A DNA stretch of 64,000 nucleotides from Rhizobium ruizarguesonis. GTDB taxonomy: Bacteria > Pseudomonadota > Alphaproteobacteria > Rhizobiales > Rhizobiaceae. Made by a program: the position numbers and the translations under genes. Positions 39,727-51,335 of the stretch are shown here, piece by piece. The DNA is taken from the NCBI RefSeq assembly GCF_012349115.1, contig NZ_PQIG01000078.1, forward strand, positions 124,001 through 188,000, written 5' to 3'. The notes under the pieces are model-generated. The model was given only the letters and a program-made list of their open reading frames with translations. It searched no databases and was not told where the DNA came from. Position 1 is the stretch's first letter; every line of letters starts with the position of its first letter.

Positions 39727-40915
39727 GTGTTTGACAAACTGAACAGCCGGCCAGCCGACAGCCTGCTTGCACTCATCAAGGCCTTTCAGGCCGACGATCG
39801 CCCCGGCAAGATCGACCTCGGCGTCGGGGTTTATCGTGACACTATGGGACGCACGCCGGTGATGCGTGCCGTGAAGGCAGCGGAGCAGTTTCTCCTGGAG
39901 ACCCAGGACAGCAAGAAATATCTTGGCGGAAGGTGATCTGCAATTCGTGCGCCTCCTGCAACCCATCATCTTCGGAAAATCGCCAAAGTTTACTCAACGC
40001 CTTGTCGGCATTCAGACACCCGGTGGAAGCGGCGCCCTGCGTCTCGGTGCTGAGCTCATCCAAGCGGCAAATCCATCGGCGAAGGTTCTGCTCGGAACAC
40101 CAAGCTGGCCAAATCATGCGCCGATCTTTAGCTCGGCGCGCCTGCCGGTAAAGGAGTACGCTTTCGTTGACCTGATGTCGCAGCAAGTGAAATTCGAAAG
40201 CGTGGTCGACGCCTTGTCTTCTGCTCGGGAAGGCGACGTCGTGCTGCTTCACGGTTGCTGCCACAACCCGACCGGCATCGATTTTACCATGGAACAGTGG
40301 CGGCGGATCACCGAGCTTCTTGTTACGCATAGGCTGGTGCCGTTCATCGACCTCGCCTATCAGGGCCTTGGTGACGGTCTCGAACAGGACGCCGCGCCGA
40401 CGCGCATGATCCTCGACGTGGTCGATGAGGCGCTGATCGCCTATTCCTGCGACAAGAATTTCGGCCTCTATCGCGAGCGCGTCGGAGCGCTCTATGTCAA
40501 GACCCGCAATGAGGATGCCCTCAGGAAGGCCGAAAGTAACATGGCGGCACTTGCTCGAGTCAACTGGTCCATGCCACCCGATCATGGAGCCGCAGTCGTC
40601 AGGACCATTCTCGAAAGCGAAGAGATGTCGGCCATGTGGCGCGCTGAGCTTGAAGAGATGTGCCTGCGCGTCAACGGCAATCGTGCGGCGCTGGCCGCCG
40701 CCTCCCCTGATCTGGCCTTCATAAGCAGGCAACGCGGTCTGTTCTCCAATCTCTCCATGTCCAGGGAAACGGCAGTGGCGCTCAGAATGAGCCACGGCAT
40801 CTACATGGCGGATTCCGGGCGTATGAACGTTGCGGGCATGCAACCGGCCGACGCCGACGCCATCGTCGCGGCGCTCAGAGCCGAAGGCTGCCTGAAATCG
40901 CCGACGGGCGCCTGA
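39727..40915 (+). pseudogene. Aromatic amino acid aminotransferase, frameshifted
   Basis: The first 66 residues (LNSRPADSLLALIKAFQADD ... KKYLG) end in a stop near 39936. The remainder (AEGDLQFVRLLQPIIFGKSP onward) lies in the +1 frame from about 39923. Joined, they form a full type I aspartate/aromatic aminotransferase of about 395 residues with HNPTGID, DLAYQGLGDG and PLP lysine in SCDKNFGLYRERVG. The break is at CTTGGCGGAAGG: one extra G or a lost pair of bases explains it. All other motifs are intact, so it is either a very recent mutation or a sequencing error. It would make phenylpyruvate or indolepyruvate for the ThDP enzyme downstream. Confidence 0.75.
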
Positions 40916-40942
40916 CCGAATTCAAGCCATTGGAGCCTCCGG

Positions 40943-42571
40943 ATGAGCAGGAAAGAAACGACCGGTCAGGCAATGACCCGTTCACTCGTCGCCCATGGGA
41001 TCGATACCGTATTCGGCATCCCGGGCGCCCACATGTATGATTTTAACGATGCTCTCTACGGTGCCAGTGACAAAATTCGGTTCATTCACACCAGGCACGA
41101 GCAGGGCGCCGGTTACATGGCCTATGGTTATGCCAAATCCACCGGCCGGATCGGTGCCTATACCGTCGTTCCCGGCCCAGGCGTCCTCAATTCCGGGGCA
41201 GCTCTTTGCACCGCTTACGGCGCCAATGCCCCGGTGCTGTGCATCACCGGCAACATCATGTCCCACTTGATCGGTCAAGGCAGAGGGCAGTTGCACGAAT
41301 TACCGGATCAACTCGCGACGATGCGCGGAATCACAAAGACCGCAGAGCGGATCAATCACCAGTCCGAAACCGGCCCTGTCATGGCCGAGATCGTCGCCAA
41401 AATGCTCTCCGGCCGCCAGGGTCCGGGAGCGGTCGAAACCCCGTGGGACGTGTTTGGACAATCCGGCCCCGAAATCGATCTGCCGGTCGGCACGACAGCG
41501 TCTCATCCGGCCGTCAACCCTGATGAAATCGCTGCCGCGGCGGCACTGATATCAGGCGCCAGGAATCCGATGATCATGGTTGGCGGCGGCGCGGTGGATG
41601 CTGGAGCGGAGATCGCTGCTCTTGCGGAATTGCTGCAGTCGCCGGTCACGTCCCATCGCTCCGGCAAGGGCATCGTCGCCGACGACCACCCGAACTACCT
41701 GAATTTCGTCGCCGCCTACGAATATTGGAAGGACACCGATGTTCTGATCGGCGTGGGTAGCCGCCTCGAATTGCAATTCATGCGGTGGAAGTGGCTTCCC
41801 AAGGATCTCAAGGTGATCCGCATCGATATCGATCCGACCGAGATGGTCCGTCTCAAGCCGAACGTTGGGGTGGTCGCCGATGCCAAAGCTGGAACGCAGG
41901 CTCTTCTCGATGCCCTGGCAGGTTCCGGCCGCACGGATCGCACGCGCGAATTTGCCGAGCTCAACAAAGAGGCCAGGTCTCGCTTCTCGGCCGTGCAGCC
42001 GCAGCTCGCCTATCTCGATGCCATCCGCGAAGCCCTCCCGAGGGACGGCTTCTTCGTCGAGGAAATCTGCCAGATGGGCTTTACCGCCCGATTTGCATTC
42101 CCGGTCTATGCCCCTCGTCAGTACGTCACATGCGGTTATCAGGACAATCTGGGTTTCGGCTTCAACACGGCCTTGGGCGTGAAAGTCGCCAATCCCGACA
42201 AGGCCGTTATTTCTGTTTCCGGCGATGGCGGCTTCATGTTCGGGGTTCAGGAACTTGCCACCGCCGTCCAGCATAAGATCAATGTCATCGCCATCGTCTT
42301 CAACAATTCGGCCTATGGCAACGTACTGCGTGACCAGAAGCAGGCGTATAAAGGCCGTTATCTTGGCTCGGAACTCACCAATCCAGACTTTGTCGCGCTT
42401 GGCGAGAGCTTCGGCGTTCGCTCATTCAAGGTGACGAGCCCTGGCGAATTGAAAGACGCGATCGAGAAAGCCCTATCTCTCGACGAACCTGTTCTCATCG
42501 AGGTTCCCATCGAGAAGGGATCCGAGGCGAGCCCTTGGCCTTTCATTCATCCGGCTCCGCCCACCGAATGA
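40943..42571 (+). CDS. ThDP-dependent enzyme, acetolactate synthase-like
   Basis: The 542-residue protein has the three domains of the pyruvate-decarboxylase/acetolactate-synthase superfamily. The catalytic Glu is in HTRHEQGAGYMAYGYAKSTG. The diphosphate-binding motif runs from SGDGGFMFG to FNNSAYGN. The gene has a GGAG box and starts 27 bp after the aminotransferase, under the same Lrp regulator. Context suggests a 2-oxo acid decarboxylase acting on aromatic oxo acids. Sequence alone cannot distinguish that from an acetolactate synthase-like carboligase. Confidence 0.75.
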   Translation: MSRKETTGQAMTRSLVAHGIDTVFGIPGAHMYDFNDALYGASDKIRFIHTRHEQGAGYMAYGYAKSTGRIGAYTVVPGPGVLNSGAALCTAYGANAPVLCITGNIMSHLIGQGRGQLHELPDQLATMRGITKTAERINHQSETGPVMAEIVAKMLSGRQGPGAVETPWDVFGQSGPEIDLPVGTTASHPAVNPDEIAAAAALISGARNPMIMVGGGAVDAGAEIAALAELLQSPVTSHRSGKGIVADDHPNYLNFVAAYEYWKDTDVLIGVGSRLELQFMRWKWLPKDLKVIRIDIDPTEMVRLKPNVGVVADAKAGTQALLDALAGSGRTDRTREFAELNKEARSRFSAVQPQLAYLDAIREALPRDGFFVEEICQMGFTARFAFPVYAPRQYVTCGYQDNLGFGFNTALGVKVANPDKAVISVSGDGGFMFGVQELATAVQHKINVIAIVFNNSAYGNVLRDQKQAYKGRYLGSELTNPDFVALGESFGVRSFKVTSPGELKDAIEKALSLDEPVLIEVPIEKGSEASPWPFIHPAPPTE

Positions 42572-42591
42572 AGCGCAAGGGCTGAAGCCGC

Positions 42592-44802
42592 TCAAGGCGA
42601 CGGTCCCTGCAGAAAGATCGTCGATAGCGGCGGCAGCGTCAGCGACAAGGAGACGGGCCTGCCATGGGCGGGCACCGGTTCGGTCGACACCGCGCCGTTG
42701 ACCAGGCCAGAGCCGCCATATTCCCGTGCATCCGTCGTCATCTTCTCGATCCACACACCGTCTCTCGGCACACCGATCCTGTAGCCGTAACGCGGCACCG
42801 GCGTGAAATTCGACATGACCAGGACCGTCGAAGCGCGATCGGGCGCATAACGGAGCATGCCGAGGACGGAATTGACGGCGTCGTCGGCTGCCGCCCATTC
42901 GAAACCCTCCGGATGAAAGTCGCCGAACTGCAATGCCGGCTCGCCCCCGTAAAGGCCGTTCAGATCCTTCACCAGCCGCTGAATCCCCACATGCTGAGGC
43001 CTGTCCAGCACATCCCAGGTCACCGACCCGTCATGATTCCACTCGCCCGGCTGGGCGATTTCGCTGCCCATGAACAAGAGCTTCTTGCCGGGATGGCCCC
43101 ACATGAAGGCGAGGTAGCTGCGCAGATTGGCGAATTTTTGCCATTCGTCGCCCGGCATCTTCGTCAGCAGCGAGCCCTTTCCGTAGACGACCTCGTCATG
43201 TGAAATCGGCAGAATGAAGTGTTCGGAATAGGCATAGAGCATTCCGAAGGTCATCGTGCCATGGGCGTAGCTCCGGTAAATCGGATCCTTCTCGATGTAG
43301 CTCAGGCTGTCATGCATCCAGCCCATGTTCCATTTGATGTCGAAGCCCAGCCCCCCTTGCTCCGGCGGCTTCGTCACCCCGGGCCAGGCCGTCGATTCCT
43401 CGGCGATCGTCATCGCGTGCGGGCAGCGCTCGTGAATGATGCTGTTCAGGTGCTTGAAGAATTCGACCGCTTCCAGGTTCTCGCGACCACCATATTGGTT
43501 GGGAATCCATTCGCCCTCGTTGCGGCTGTAGTCGCGGTAAAGCATCGAGGCCACGGCGTCGACCCGCAAACCGTCGATATGGTAGCGCTCTAGCCATTCC
43601 AGCGCGCTGGCGATCAGGAACCCTTTCACCTCTTTGCGGCCGAGATTGTAGATCAGCGTGTTCCAGTCGCGGTGAAAGCCTTCGCGCGGATCTTCGTGCT
43701 CGTAGAGCGCGCTGCCGTCGAAGCGGGCAAGCCCCCAGACGTCGGTGGGAAAATGGGCGGGCACCCAGTCGAGGATGACGCCGAGCCCGGCGCCATGGCA
43801 CCGGTCAATGAAATAGGCGAAATCCTCAGGCGTCCCATATCGGCCGGTCGGAGCGAACAGGCCGAGCGGCTGATAGCCCCAGGATCCGCCGAACGGATGC
43901 TCCATGATCGGAAGCAGCTCGATATGGGTAAAGCCCATGTCTCTGACATAGGGAACGAGCCGTTGGCTGAGTTCGACCCAGTCGAGCGACCTGTTGCCGT
44001 CCTTTTGATCGCGAAGCCAGGAACCGGCGTGCACCTCATAAACGGAGAACGCGCCCTCCAGCCTGTCTTGCCGGGACCGGCCCTTCATCCAGCCGTCATC
44101 GGTCCATCGAAACGGCGTCGACGATGCGACGATGGACGCGGTGGATGGGGCGGCCTCGCTCGCCCTCGCCACCGGATCGGCCTTCTGCGGCAGGCAGGTC
44201 CCCTGCGCATCGACGATCTCGAACTTGTATCTTTCGCCGGGTGCCAGCCGGGGGATAAACAGCTCCCACACGCCCGCCGATTGTCTCAGCCGCATCGGGT
44301 TTCGCCGCCCGTCCCAGGCGTTGAAGTCGCCGACAACCGAGACGCGGCGTGCATTCGGAGCCCACACGGCGAAACGAACGCCTGATATACCGTCGATCGA
44401 CATATCAACCGCGCCGAGCGTCCGGCTGAGACTATAGTGGGTGCCCTCCGATATCAGATGGAGGTCGAGTTCCCCGAGCAGCAGACCGAAACTGTAGGGG
44501 TCCTCGGTGATCTGGACTGCATCCGGCCATGTGATCTGTAGCCGGTATCCCGTCCTCGAAGCGGCGGCCGCCGCAAACAGGCCGGACGGGTGGGCGATGC
44601 TGAACGGCGTCACCACACGACCGTTCGTCGCATCGATGAGATCGACCGCTTCCGCGCCGGGCAGGTACACCCGCACGATCGTCATGCCGCCACTTTCGTG
44701 GGGACCGAGGATCGAAAAGGGATCGCCGTGGCGCCCCTCGATCAAGGCCCATAACGCATCCTGTCCGATGCCCGCCAGGAGTTCCGAGCGCTCAACATTC
44801 AT
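42592..44802 (-). CDS. glgB: 1,4-alpha-glucan branching enzyme
   Basis: The 736-residue GH13 enzyme adds alpha-1,6 branches to the linear glucan made by GlgE. An N-terminal module precedes a CBM48 module ([20 protein letters not shown]) and the barrel. The nucleophile Asp is in [18 protein letters not shown], the acid Glu in [10 protein letters not shown] and the His-Asp pair in [11 protein letters not shown]. The ATG at 44802 overlaps the treS-mak stop as ATGA, so it is the last gene of a coupled operon. Codons upstream of 44802 belong to the preceding gene's region. Confidence 0.92.
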   Translation of the reverse strand: MNVERSELLAGIGQDALWALIEGRHGDPFSILGPHESGGMTIVRVYLPGAEAVDLIDATNGRVVTPFSIAHPSGLFAAAAASRTGYRLQITWPDAVQITEDPYSFGLLLGELDLHLISEGTHYSLSRTLGAVDMSIDGISGVRFAVWAPNARRVSVVGDFNAWDGRRNPMRLRQSAGVWELFIPRLAPGERYKFEIVDAQGTCLPQKADPVARASEAAPSTASIVASSTPFRWTDDGWMKGRSRQDRLEGAFSVYEVHAGSWLRDQKDGNRSLDWVELSQRLVPYVRDMGFTHIELLPIMEHPFGGSWGYQPLGLFAPTGRYGTPEDFAYFIDRCHGAGLGVILDWVPAHFPTDVWGLARFDGSALYEHEDPREGFHRDWNTLIYNLGRKEVKGFLIASALEWLERYHIDGLRVDAVASMLYRDYSRNEGEWIPNQYGGRENLEAVEFFKHLNSIIHERCPHAMTIAEESTAWPGVTKPPEQGGLGFDIKWNMGWMHDSLSYIEKDPIYRSYAHGTMTFGMLYAYSEHFILPISHDEVVYGKGSLLTKMPGDEWQKFANLRSYLAFMWGHPGKKLLFMGSEIAQPGEWNHDGSVTWDVLDRPQHVGIQRLVKDLNGLYGGEPALQFGDFHPEGFEWAAADDAVNSVLGMLRYAPDRASTVLVMSNFTPVPRYGYRIGVPRDGVWIEKMTTDAREYGGSGLVNGAVSTEPVPAHGRPVSLSLTLPPLSTIFLQGPSP

Positions 44803-47800
44803 GCCTTGACCCCCGCCAGACGCGATACGATTTCGGTAAGGCCGGATAGCGGGATCGGAAGCCATTTCGGCCTGTTGCGGGCTTCATAGGCGATCTCGTA
44901 GGCGGCCTTTTCGAGAAGAAAGGCATCGAGAACCCTCCGTCTTTGATTGGCTGGCATGTCAAGCTCCTTCGATACGGAAACCGCCTGCGAATAGGCATCG
45001 AGAAAGGCCTCCTCGGCATGGCGCCCGAAGCGGGCGATCGCCTCGCGACGGACCTCGTTGTCGTGTTCGATGACCGCGTCATTATCGAGCTGGGCGGTGG
45101 CCACGAGATAGCTCAGCGATCTCAAAAGCCCGGCGACATCGCGCAGCGGGTTTGTCTTGGCGCGGCGCTCGGCCAGGTTCTTCGCAGGCTCGCCCTCGAA
45201 GTCGATAATGACGGCATCACCCTCGCTGACGAGGATCTGGCCAAGATGGAAGTCGCCATGCGTGCGCGTCATCAGCGTATGGCGGGCGCTCTCCGCCAGC
45301 GTCGCGGCGAGGTCTGCGAGTTCGGAACGACGCTTGAGAAGCGGCGCTGCGAGCAGGTCGATTGCGGGGTCGGCATTCTCGTCGCGTTCATCGAGCTTCG
45401 ACATGGCATAGGCGAGCTCCCCGGCAACGGCCTTCCTCATCGCCTCGACCTCGCTGTCGCCTGCTACCACCGGGCTGAAGGCCTCGTCCCCGGTCTTCGC
45501 AGCGAGCACGACATGCAATTCGCCGAGCCTGAGGCCCACCATCGCGACGAAACTGATCAGCGACCGGAAGACGTCGTCGTCTGGTTGGACCGCCGGATCG
45601 TTCAGCACCAGTTCGTCGGCCCCACGGCGCAGATTGTTCAGCATCCAGTTCCAGGCGTCGCCCTGATTGCGGATCGCGCCCTGGACGATGATCAAGGTCG
45701 AACGGCGTCCGCTGGAATCGGTATGTGCGACCTCGCCGAGCAACGGCGCCGTGTGGTCATAGCCGGCGCGGGTGAGGTAGCGCGTCATCTCGACTTCCGG
45801 ATGGATGCCCGGGAAGATGTGCCTGATCAGTTTGATCATCGCTACGTCGCCGACGAGCAGCGAGCTGTTGGATTGTTCAGCCGATAGCCAATGCACCGGC
45901 AACTCGTCTGAAATATCGAGACTGTCGAGCTGTTCTGTCCCAATGAATTCGAGCGTGCCGGTCCGGCCGGTGGTGCGCGAGCGGTCGCGAAGTCCGTGGA
46001 GAATGCCGCGCGCCATTGCCTCCACGGCAAATCCGTCTGTGAGGAAACCGACGCGTCTACCTTGGCGAATCCTCCCAAGCGCAAGCTGCTGGGCAAGCGC
46101 GGACGGGTGCGCATCGTCCCAGGCGACCGCGAGCGGCAGTTGGTAAGATTCGCTGTGGTTCGGCAGCACGACCTCCAACTCGCCGAGGACGACGCCGTCG
46201 GCGAATGGGATTGGTGTCGCGGAGATCAGTCGGGCGGCCTGAAGCGCCTGGTCCTTTGCCCCGAACCATCGCCGCTTGGAGAGATAGGCCGGCAGGATTT
46301 CGCCGCTCAGGATGCGTGCATGACCCGGTTCATCCACGAGGTCGAGCAGGTTACGCCGGATGACCATCGTCAACAGATCGGGAAGCTGTTCCGGTGGTGC
46401 GGTTCGCCACGCCGGCGGGTCGGCATCAGCCGTCAGCTGGAACCAGAAGAAACCGTAGGGCGGCAAGGTCAGCAGATAGGTCAACTGGCCGATCGGCGGA
46501 AACGGCGACATGCCGGTCAGTTCAATGGGAACACGCCCCTCGAAGCTCGACAAGTCGAGTTCGACGGCCTGGGGCAGCCGCGAGAGACTTGCAACACAAA
46601 GCAAGACCTCACCTTCATACTCCCTGAGATAGGCAAGGATCTTGCGATTCTCCGGTGAAAGGAACCGCAGCGTGCCACGCCCGAAGGCGGGATGCCTGCC
46701 GCGCAACGCCAACATTCTGCGCGTCCAGTTGAGCAGCGAATGCGCGTCCGTGCTCTGCGCCTCGACGTTGACGGCCTCGAAACCGTAGAGCGGGTCGGCG
46801 ACGGGCGGCAGGACGAGACGCGCCGGATCTGCCCTGGAGAACCCGCCATTGCGGTCCGGAGACCATTGCATCGGCGTCCTCACCCCATCCCGGTCGCCGA
46901 GATAGATATTGTCGCCCATGCCGATTTCGTCGCCGTAATAGATTACCGGCGTCCCCGGCATCGAGAGAAGAAGCGCGTTCATCAGCTCGATCCGCCGGCG
47001 GTCGCGCTCCATCAACGGCGCCAAGCGCCGCCTTATGCCGAGATTGATGCGGGCACGTTTGTCGGATGCATAGGTCTCCCAGAGATAGTCCCGCTCGGCG
47101 TCGGTCACCATTTCGAGCGTCAGCTCGTCGTGGTTGCGAAGGAAGATCGCCCATTGGCAGTTGTCTGGAATCTCCGGCGTCTGGCGCAGGATATCGGTGA
47201 TCGGAAACCGGTCCTCCTTAGCGATCGCCATGTACATGCGCGGCATCAGCGGGAAGTGGAAGGCCATGTGGCATTCGTCGCCCTCTCCGAAATATTCGCG
47301 CGTGTCCTCCGGCCATTGATTGGCCTCGGCAAGCAGCATCACGCCGGGATGAGTGGCATCGAGCGCGGCGCGTATGCGTTTGAGGATCACGTGGGTTTCC
47401 GGCAGGTTTTCGTTGATCGTGCCCTCGCGCTCGACAAGGTAGGGGATCGCATCGAGGCGAAAACCGTCGATGCCAGTTTCCAGCCAGAAACGCATCACCC
47501 TCAGCAATTCCTCCATGACAAGGGGGCTATCGAAATTAAGGTCGGGTTGATGGGAATAGAAGCGGTGCCAGTAGTAGGCGCCAGCGACCGCGTCCCATGT
47601 CCAGTTGGATTTTTCCGTGTCGATGAAAATGATGCGCGTTTCCGGAAATTTCTGATCGGTATCGGACCAGACATAGAAGTCGCGCTCCGGCGATCCCGCC
47701 GGCGCCTGGCGCGCGCGCTGGAACCAGGGATGCTGATCGGAGGTGTGGTTGATGACGAGCTCGATGATGACGCGGATATTGCGCTGGTGGGCGGCGTCGA

Positions 47801-48080
47801 CGAAGGCTCGGAAATCCTCCATCGTCCCATAATCGGGGCTGACATTGCCGTAGTCGGCGATGTCGTAGCCGTCGTCGCGGCGCGGAGAGGGAAAGAAAGG
47901 CAGAAGCCAGATGGCATTGACGCCGAGGGCTGCGATATGATCGAGCTTCTGGTGCAGGCCGGCGAAGTCGCCGACCCCGTCGCCATTGGCATCGTAGAAC
48001 GACTTGATGTGCAGCTGGTAGATAATCGCATCCTTGTACCAGAGCGGCTGCGGCGCGCTATCTGCATTCATCGTGTCCAT
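44799..48080 (-). CDS. treS: Trehalose synthase / maltokinase fusion
   Basis: The 1093-residue bifunctional chain. Residues 1 to about 545 are a TreS-type GH13 isomerase that interconverts trehalose and maltose (Asp in [12 protein letters not shown], Glu in [19 protein letters not shown]). The rest is a maltokinase with aminoglycoside-kinase fold ([13 protein letters not shown], then VIIDFEGEP), making maltose-1-phosphate with ATP. The product feeds GlgE directly. Fusion is known in many bacteria and prevents loss of maltose. The ATG follows GGGAGG by a few bases and begins next to the GlgE stop. Confidence 0.92.
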   Translation of the reverse strand: MDTMNADSAPQPLWYKDAIIYQLHIKSFYDANGDGVGDFAGLHQKLDHIAALGVNAIWLLPFFPSPRRDDGYDIADYGNVSPDYGTMEDFRAFVDAAHQRNIRVIIELVINHTSDQHPWFQRARQAPAGSPERDFYVWSDTDQKFPETRIIFIDTEKSNWTWDAVAGAYYWHRFYSHQPDLNFDSPLVMEELLRVMRFWLETGIDGFRLDAIPYLVEREGTINENLPETHVILKRIRAALDATHPGVMLLAEANQWPEDTREYFGEGDECHMAFHFPLMPRMYMAIAKEDRFPITDILRQTPEIPDNCQWAIFLRNHDELTLEMVTDAERDYLWETYASDKRARINLGIRRRLAPLMERDRRRIELMNALLLSMPGTPVIYYGDEIGMGDNIYLGDRDGVRTPMQWSPDRNGGFSRADPARLVLPPVADPLYGFEAVNVEAQSTDAHSLLNWTRRMLALRGRHPAFGRGTLRFLSPENRKILAYLREYEGEVLLCVASLSRLPQAVELDLSSFEGRVPIELTGMSPFPPIGQLTYLLTLPPYGFFWFQLTADADPPAWRTAPPEQLPDLLTMVIRRNLLDLVDEPGHARILSGEILPAYLSKRRWFGAKDQALQAARLISATPIPFADGVVLGELEVVLPNHSESYQLPLAVAWDDAHPSALAQQLALGRIRQGRRVGFLTDGFAVEAMARGILHGLRDRSRTTGRTGTLEFIGTEQLDSLDISDELPVHWLSAEQSNSSLLVGDVAMIKLIRHIFPGIHPEVEMTRYLTRAGYDHTAPLLGEVAHTDSSGRRSTLIIVQGAIRNQGDAWNWMLNNLRRGADELVLNDPAVQPDDDVFRSLISFVAMVGLRLGELHVVLAAKTGDEAFSPVVAGDSEVEAMRKAVAGELAYAMSKLDERDENADPAIDLLAAPLLKRRSELADLAATLAESARHTLMTRTHGDFHLGQILVSEGDAVIIDFEGEPAKNLAERRAKTNPLRDVAGLLRSLSYLVATAQLDNDAVIEHDNEVRREAIARFGRHAEEAFLDAYSQAVSVSKELDMPANQRRRVLDAFLLEKAAYEIAYEARNRPKWLPIPLSGLTEIVSRLAGVKA

Positions 48081-51000
48081 TCATGCCTCCCTTGAGCGAA
48101 TACGCCAGATCGCATAGGGCAGGACCTCAGGATTGAGACTGATGCTCTGCCATTTGCCGGTCCACTTGAAACGATGCCCGCCGATCAGATCTTCGGCATC
48201 CAGCGTGCCGCCGTCGCCCAGCGACCACTGCCAGAGCGGCAGCTCGACGTCGCTCTGCTGGAAATTGTGGGGATCGAGGCTGATGGCGATCAGCAGGACG
48301 TTGTCGCGGGCACGGCTTGCCTTCTCGAAAAACAGGATATTGTCATTTCGCGCGTTCAGCAGCGTCAACCCGAGATGCGAATGCAGCGCGGTGTTTTCGT
48401 TCCGGATGCGGTTGAGCGTCCTGATTTCGGCAATGATATTGCCCGGCCGGTCGTAGTCCCAGGCTCGAATCTCATACTTTTCGCTGTCGGCATATTCCTT
48501 GCGCTTGGCATCGGGACGCCCCTCGCAAAGTTCGAAACCGTTATAGACGCCCCACAACCCCGAAAGGGTAGCGGCAAGTGCTGCGCGGATCAGAAAGGCC
48601 GGGCGCGGCGCGTTCTGCAGGAAATCCGGATTGATATCATGCGTGTTGACGAAGAAATGGGGGCGGAAGAATTCCTTCGGCGCCGTCTCGGTCAGCTCCC
48701 GCATATATTGCTCAAGCTCCCACTTGGCATTGCGCCAGGTGAAGTAGGTGTAGGATTGGGAGAAGCCGATCTTTGCCAGCCGGTACATGACCTTCGGCTT
48801 GGTGAAGGCTTCCGACAGGAAGACGACATCTGGATGACGCCCCCTGATATCGCCGATCAGCCATTCCCAGAACGGAAAGGGTTTTGTGTGCGGATTGTCG
48901 ACGCGAAACAGCTTGACGCCCTGGTCCACCCAAAGCTGGACGACATCCCTGAGTTCCACCCACAGCGAAGGCAGCGCATCTCTGGTGTAGAAATCGACGT
49001 TGACGATGTCCTCGTATTTCTTCGGCGGGTTTTCGGCATATTTGATCGTGCCGTCCGGGCGCCAGTCGAACCAGCCGGGATGCTCCTTGAGCCAGGGATG
49101 ATCCGGCGACGCCTGGATTGCGAGGTCGAGAGCGATCTCCAGGCCATGTCGGCCTGCCGCCTCGACCAGCCGGCGGAAATCCTCGAACTCGCCGAGCTCG
49201 GGATGGATGGCGTCATGGCCGCCGTCCTCGGAGCCGATCGCATAGGGACTTCCGGGGTCGTCCGGCCCGGCTTTCAGGCTGTTGTTGCGGCCTTTCCGAT
49301 TGGTCGAGCCGATCGGATGAATCGGCGGGAAATAGAGCACGTCGAAGCCCATGTCACGGATGGTGGGCAATCTCGGGATGACGTCGTCGAAGGTGCCGTG
49401 CCGGTCCGGATCGCCGCTCTGCGAGCGCGGGAAGATCTGGTACCAGCTGGCAAAGGCAGCCTCCTTGCGTTCGGCATCGACGGCGCTTGCCGTCGAGCGA
49501 AGCCGAAACGGCCGCCTGTCCGCCTTGTTCATCAAATCGGATGTCCCGGCATCGAGCAGGACCGCCGTGCGCTCGGCATCGGATGCCCTTTCGAGATGGT
49601 CGACGAGGGCCTTTAATTCGGCGCGGAGCGCGGCACCTGCATGCATCTCGGCCGAACGGACGAGCTTTATCCCCTCCTGGAGTTCAAGCTTCAGGTCCAG
49701 CCTGGCATCGTTCTTCTTCGTCAGTTCGTAGCGAAAGATCGCAAACGGGTTCTTCCATGCCTCGACGGCAAACTCATAGCGTCCAATGCGCTCCAGCAGG
49801 AATTCAGCGCGCCAGCGGTCGTTTTCGACCAGTTGCATCTCCGTCTCGTTCCAGTCCGCCGCATCGAGCGGCCGCCAGAGCAGGACCGCTGCGATCGGGT
49901 CGTGGCCGTCGGCGAATATATCCGCTTCGACGGTGACGGTGTCGCCGACCACCCGCTTGACGGGAAAGCGCCCGCCGTCGACTTGCGGCGTGATGTTTTC
50001 GATGGCGAGCCGCGGGGATGCTGTCGCCTGCGCGACGTCGAGGATCGGCCGGGATGTGATCGGTGCCGGCGCCTTGCCCTCCACTACTAGGGTCTCCCCT
50101 GCCCGCAGCCGCAGAGCCGTGCCGTCGGCGGCGACGGGAAGAAAGCCTGAGGCTGCTTCGCGCAGTGCGGTTACCGGAGCTGGCGCACTTTTCCGAAGGT
50201 CCCTGTTGAGCAGGATAAACCGCACATTCTCGGCGCTGCGAAGGTCCTCCGCCGCCGATTGCAGCAGTGCTGAGACCGGGCCACTGGCATTGCGGATGAG
50301 CCGAAGCGATGAGGAAGGCACATGGGGGTTCTTGCCGATCTCCGTGTTCGCAAGGCGAATTTCGGAGGAGATATCGAAGGCCAGATCATGACGCAGCCCC
50401 CGCAAGCCCGTTCCGTTCCCATGGGTCGGATCGAGCGGCGTGGCTGCACCATATTCGAAGCCCATCGGAACCATCAGGCCGCCGCCGAGCGAAGCAGCAA
50501 GGCGCAGCGCCCTGACGGCGCGCCTTTCGAGGATTTCGCGGCTTTCGGTTCCGTGCGCGATCCGCCTGCCGAATGGCGGCTCCGGAAAAGCGATCTGCCA
50601 GCCGAGCGGCTTCTGGACGCGGTGTTCTTCGACGAACCATCTCTCGTCGAAATCCCACCAGGCCATCGATGAAAAACATCCGTCGAAGCCCGTATTCTTG
50701 ACCGCGCTCCTCGCCCCAAAATCAGTGCCGGGCGTCCAGGCGAGGAATTGCGCGTCCGCCTTCTCGCGCACCGCCGAAATCAACGATTTGAACGCAGCCG
50801 GCGCAATGCGATCAATCCCGAGCGCCCGGTAGCCGGAGAGGCCGAGACCGACCAGCCCCCGCAGCCGTTCGGTCCATTCTTCCAACAGCCGGGATTGAGA
50901 CTCAGCCGCCATCGCGCTCATCGGCTCCGTCGGATCCAATGGTGAGCGTCTCGGATCGACAGGATGAAAGCCCGCCTCGGGATCCCGGGCCTTGCCGTCG

Positions 51001-51305
51001 AGCATCAGGTCCATCATCAAGGCGACGCCGCTCTTGCGGGCAGCGTCCGTCAGGCGCGCCACCCCATCCTCGACTGCACTTCCGAGCGACAGTTGAGGAT
51101 CGAGGCGGCCCAGATCCTGAGAAGCAAAGATGCTGCGCTCCCCGCCCCGGTCGAAGAGAGGTGCCGTCAGCACACGGTCGAACCCGGTCTCCGCCGCATG
51201 GTCGAAAACCTCGCGCCACGCATCGATACCCTGAAGAAGGAGTGGATTGACATAATAGATCCGGGGTGGGGTGCTCAACACACCCTGGTTTGGAGAGAAT
51301 GACAT
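48081..51305 (-). CDS. glgE: Maltosyltransferase GlgE with extra N-terminal GH13-like domain
   Basis: This 1074-residue protein adds maltose from maltose-1-phosphate to alpha-glucan. Residues of about 430-1074 are a normal GlgE: Ig-like N domain, then a barrel with nucleophile Asp803 in LFRVDNPHTKPFPFWEW, Glu in VFLSEAFTKPKV and Asp in VNTHDINPDFL. Residues 1-420 are extra and look like a degenerate GH13 barrel (MMDLMLDGKARD, GYRALGIDRIAP, FLAWTPG, GGLMVPMGFEYGAA) that lacks the catalytic residues. The start at 51305 fits an EcfG-like promoter 31 bp upstream; in-frame codons further upstream have no ribosome binding site. Confidence 0.88.
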   Translation of the reverse strand: MSFSPNQGVLSTPPRIYYVNPLLLQGIDAWREVFDHAAETGFDRVLTAPLFDRGGERSIFASQDLGRLDPQLSLGSAVEDGVARLTDAARKSGVALMMDLMLDGKARDPEAGFHPVDPRRSPLDPTEPMSAMAAESQSRLLEEWTERLRGLVGLGLSGYRALGIDRIAPAAFKSLISAVREKADAQFLAWTPGTDFGARSAVKNTGFDGCFSSMAWWDFDERWFVEEHRVQKPLGWQIAFPEPPFGRRIAHGTESREILERRAVRALRLAASLGGGLMVPMGFEYGAATPLDPTHGNGTGLRGLRHDLAFDISSEIRLANTEIGKNPHVPSSSLRLIRNASGPVSALLQSAAEDLRSAENVRFILLNRDLRKSAPAPVTALREAASGFLPVAADGTALRLRAGETLVVEGKAPAPITSRPILDVAQATASPRLAIENITPQVDGGRFPVKRVVGDTVTVEADIFADGHDPIAAVLLWRPLDAADWNETEMQLVENDRWRAEFLLERIGRYEFAVEAWKNPFAIFRYELTKKNDARLDLKLELQEGIKLVRSAEMHAGAALRAELKALVDHLERASDAERTAVLLDAGTSDLMNKADRRPFRLRSTASAVDAERKEAAFASWYQIFPRSQSGDPDRHGTFDDVIPRLPTIRDMGFDVLYFPPIHPIGSTNRKGRNNSLKAGPDDPGSPYAIGSEDGGHDAIHPELGEFEDFRRLVEAAGRHGLEIALDLAIQASPDHPWLKEHPGWFDWRPDGTIKYAENPPKKYEDIVNVDFYTRDALPSLWVELRDVVQLWVDQGVKLFRVDNPHTKPFPFWEWLIGDIRGRHPDVVFLSEAFTKPKVMYRLAKIGFSQSYTYFTWRNAKWELEQYMRELTETAPKEFFRPHFFVNTHDINPDFLQNAPRPAFLIRAALAATLSGLWGVYNGFELCEGRPDAKRKEYADSEKYEIRAWDYDRPGNIIAEIRTLNRIRNENTALHSHLGLTLLNARNDNILFFEKASRARDNVLLIAISLDPHNFQQSDVELPLWQWSLGDGGTLDAEDLIGGHRFKWTGKWQSISLNPEVLPYAIWRIRSREA

Positions 51306-51335
51306 CGGCCGCCGCTCGAGTTTGCTTTGAAGGCA

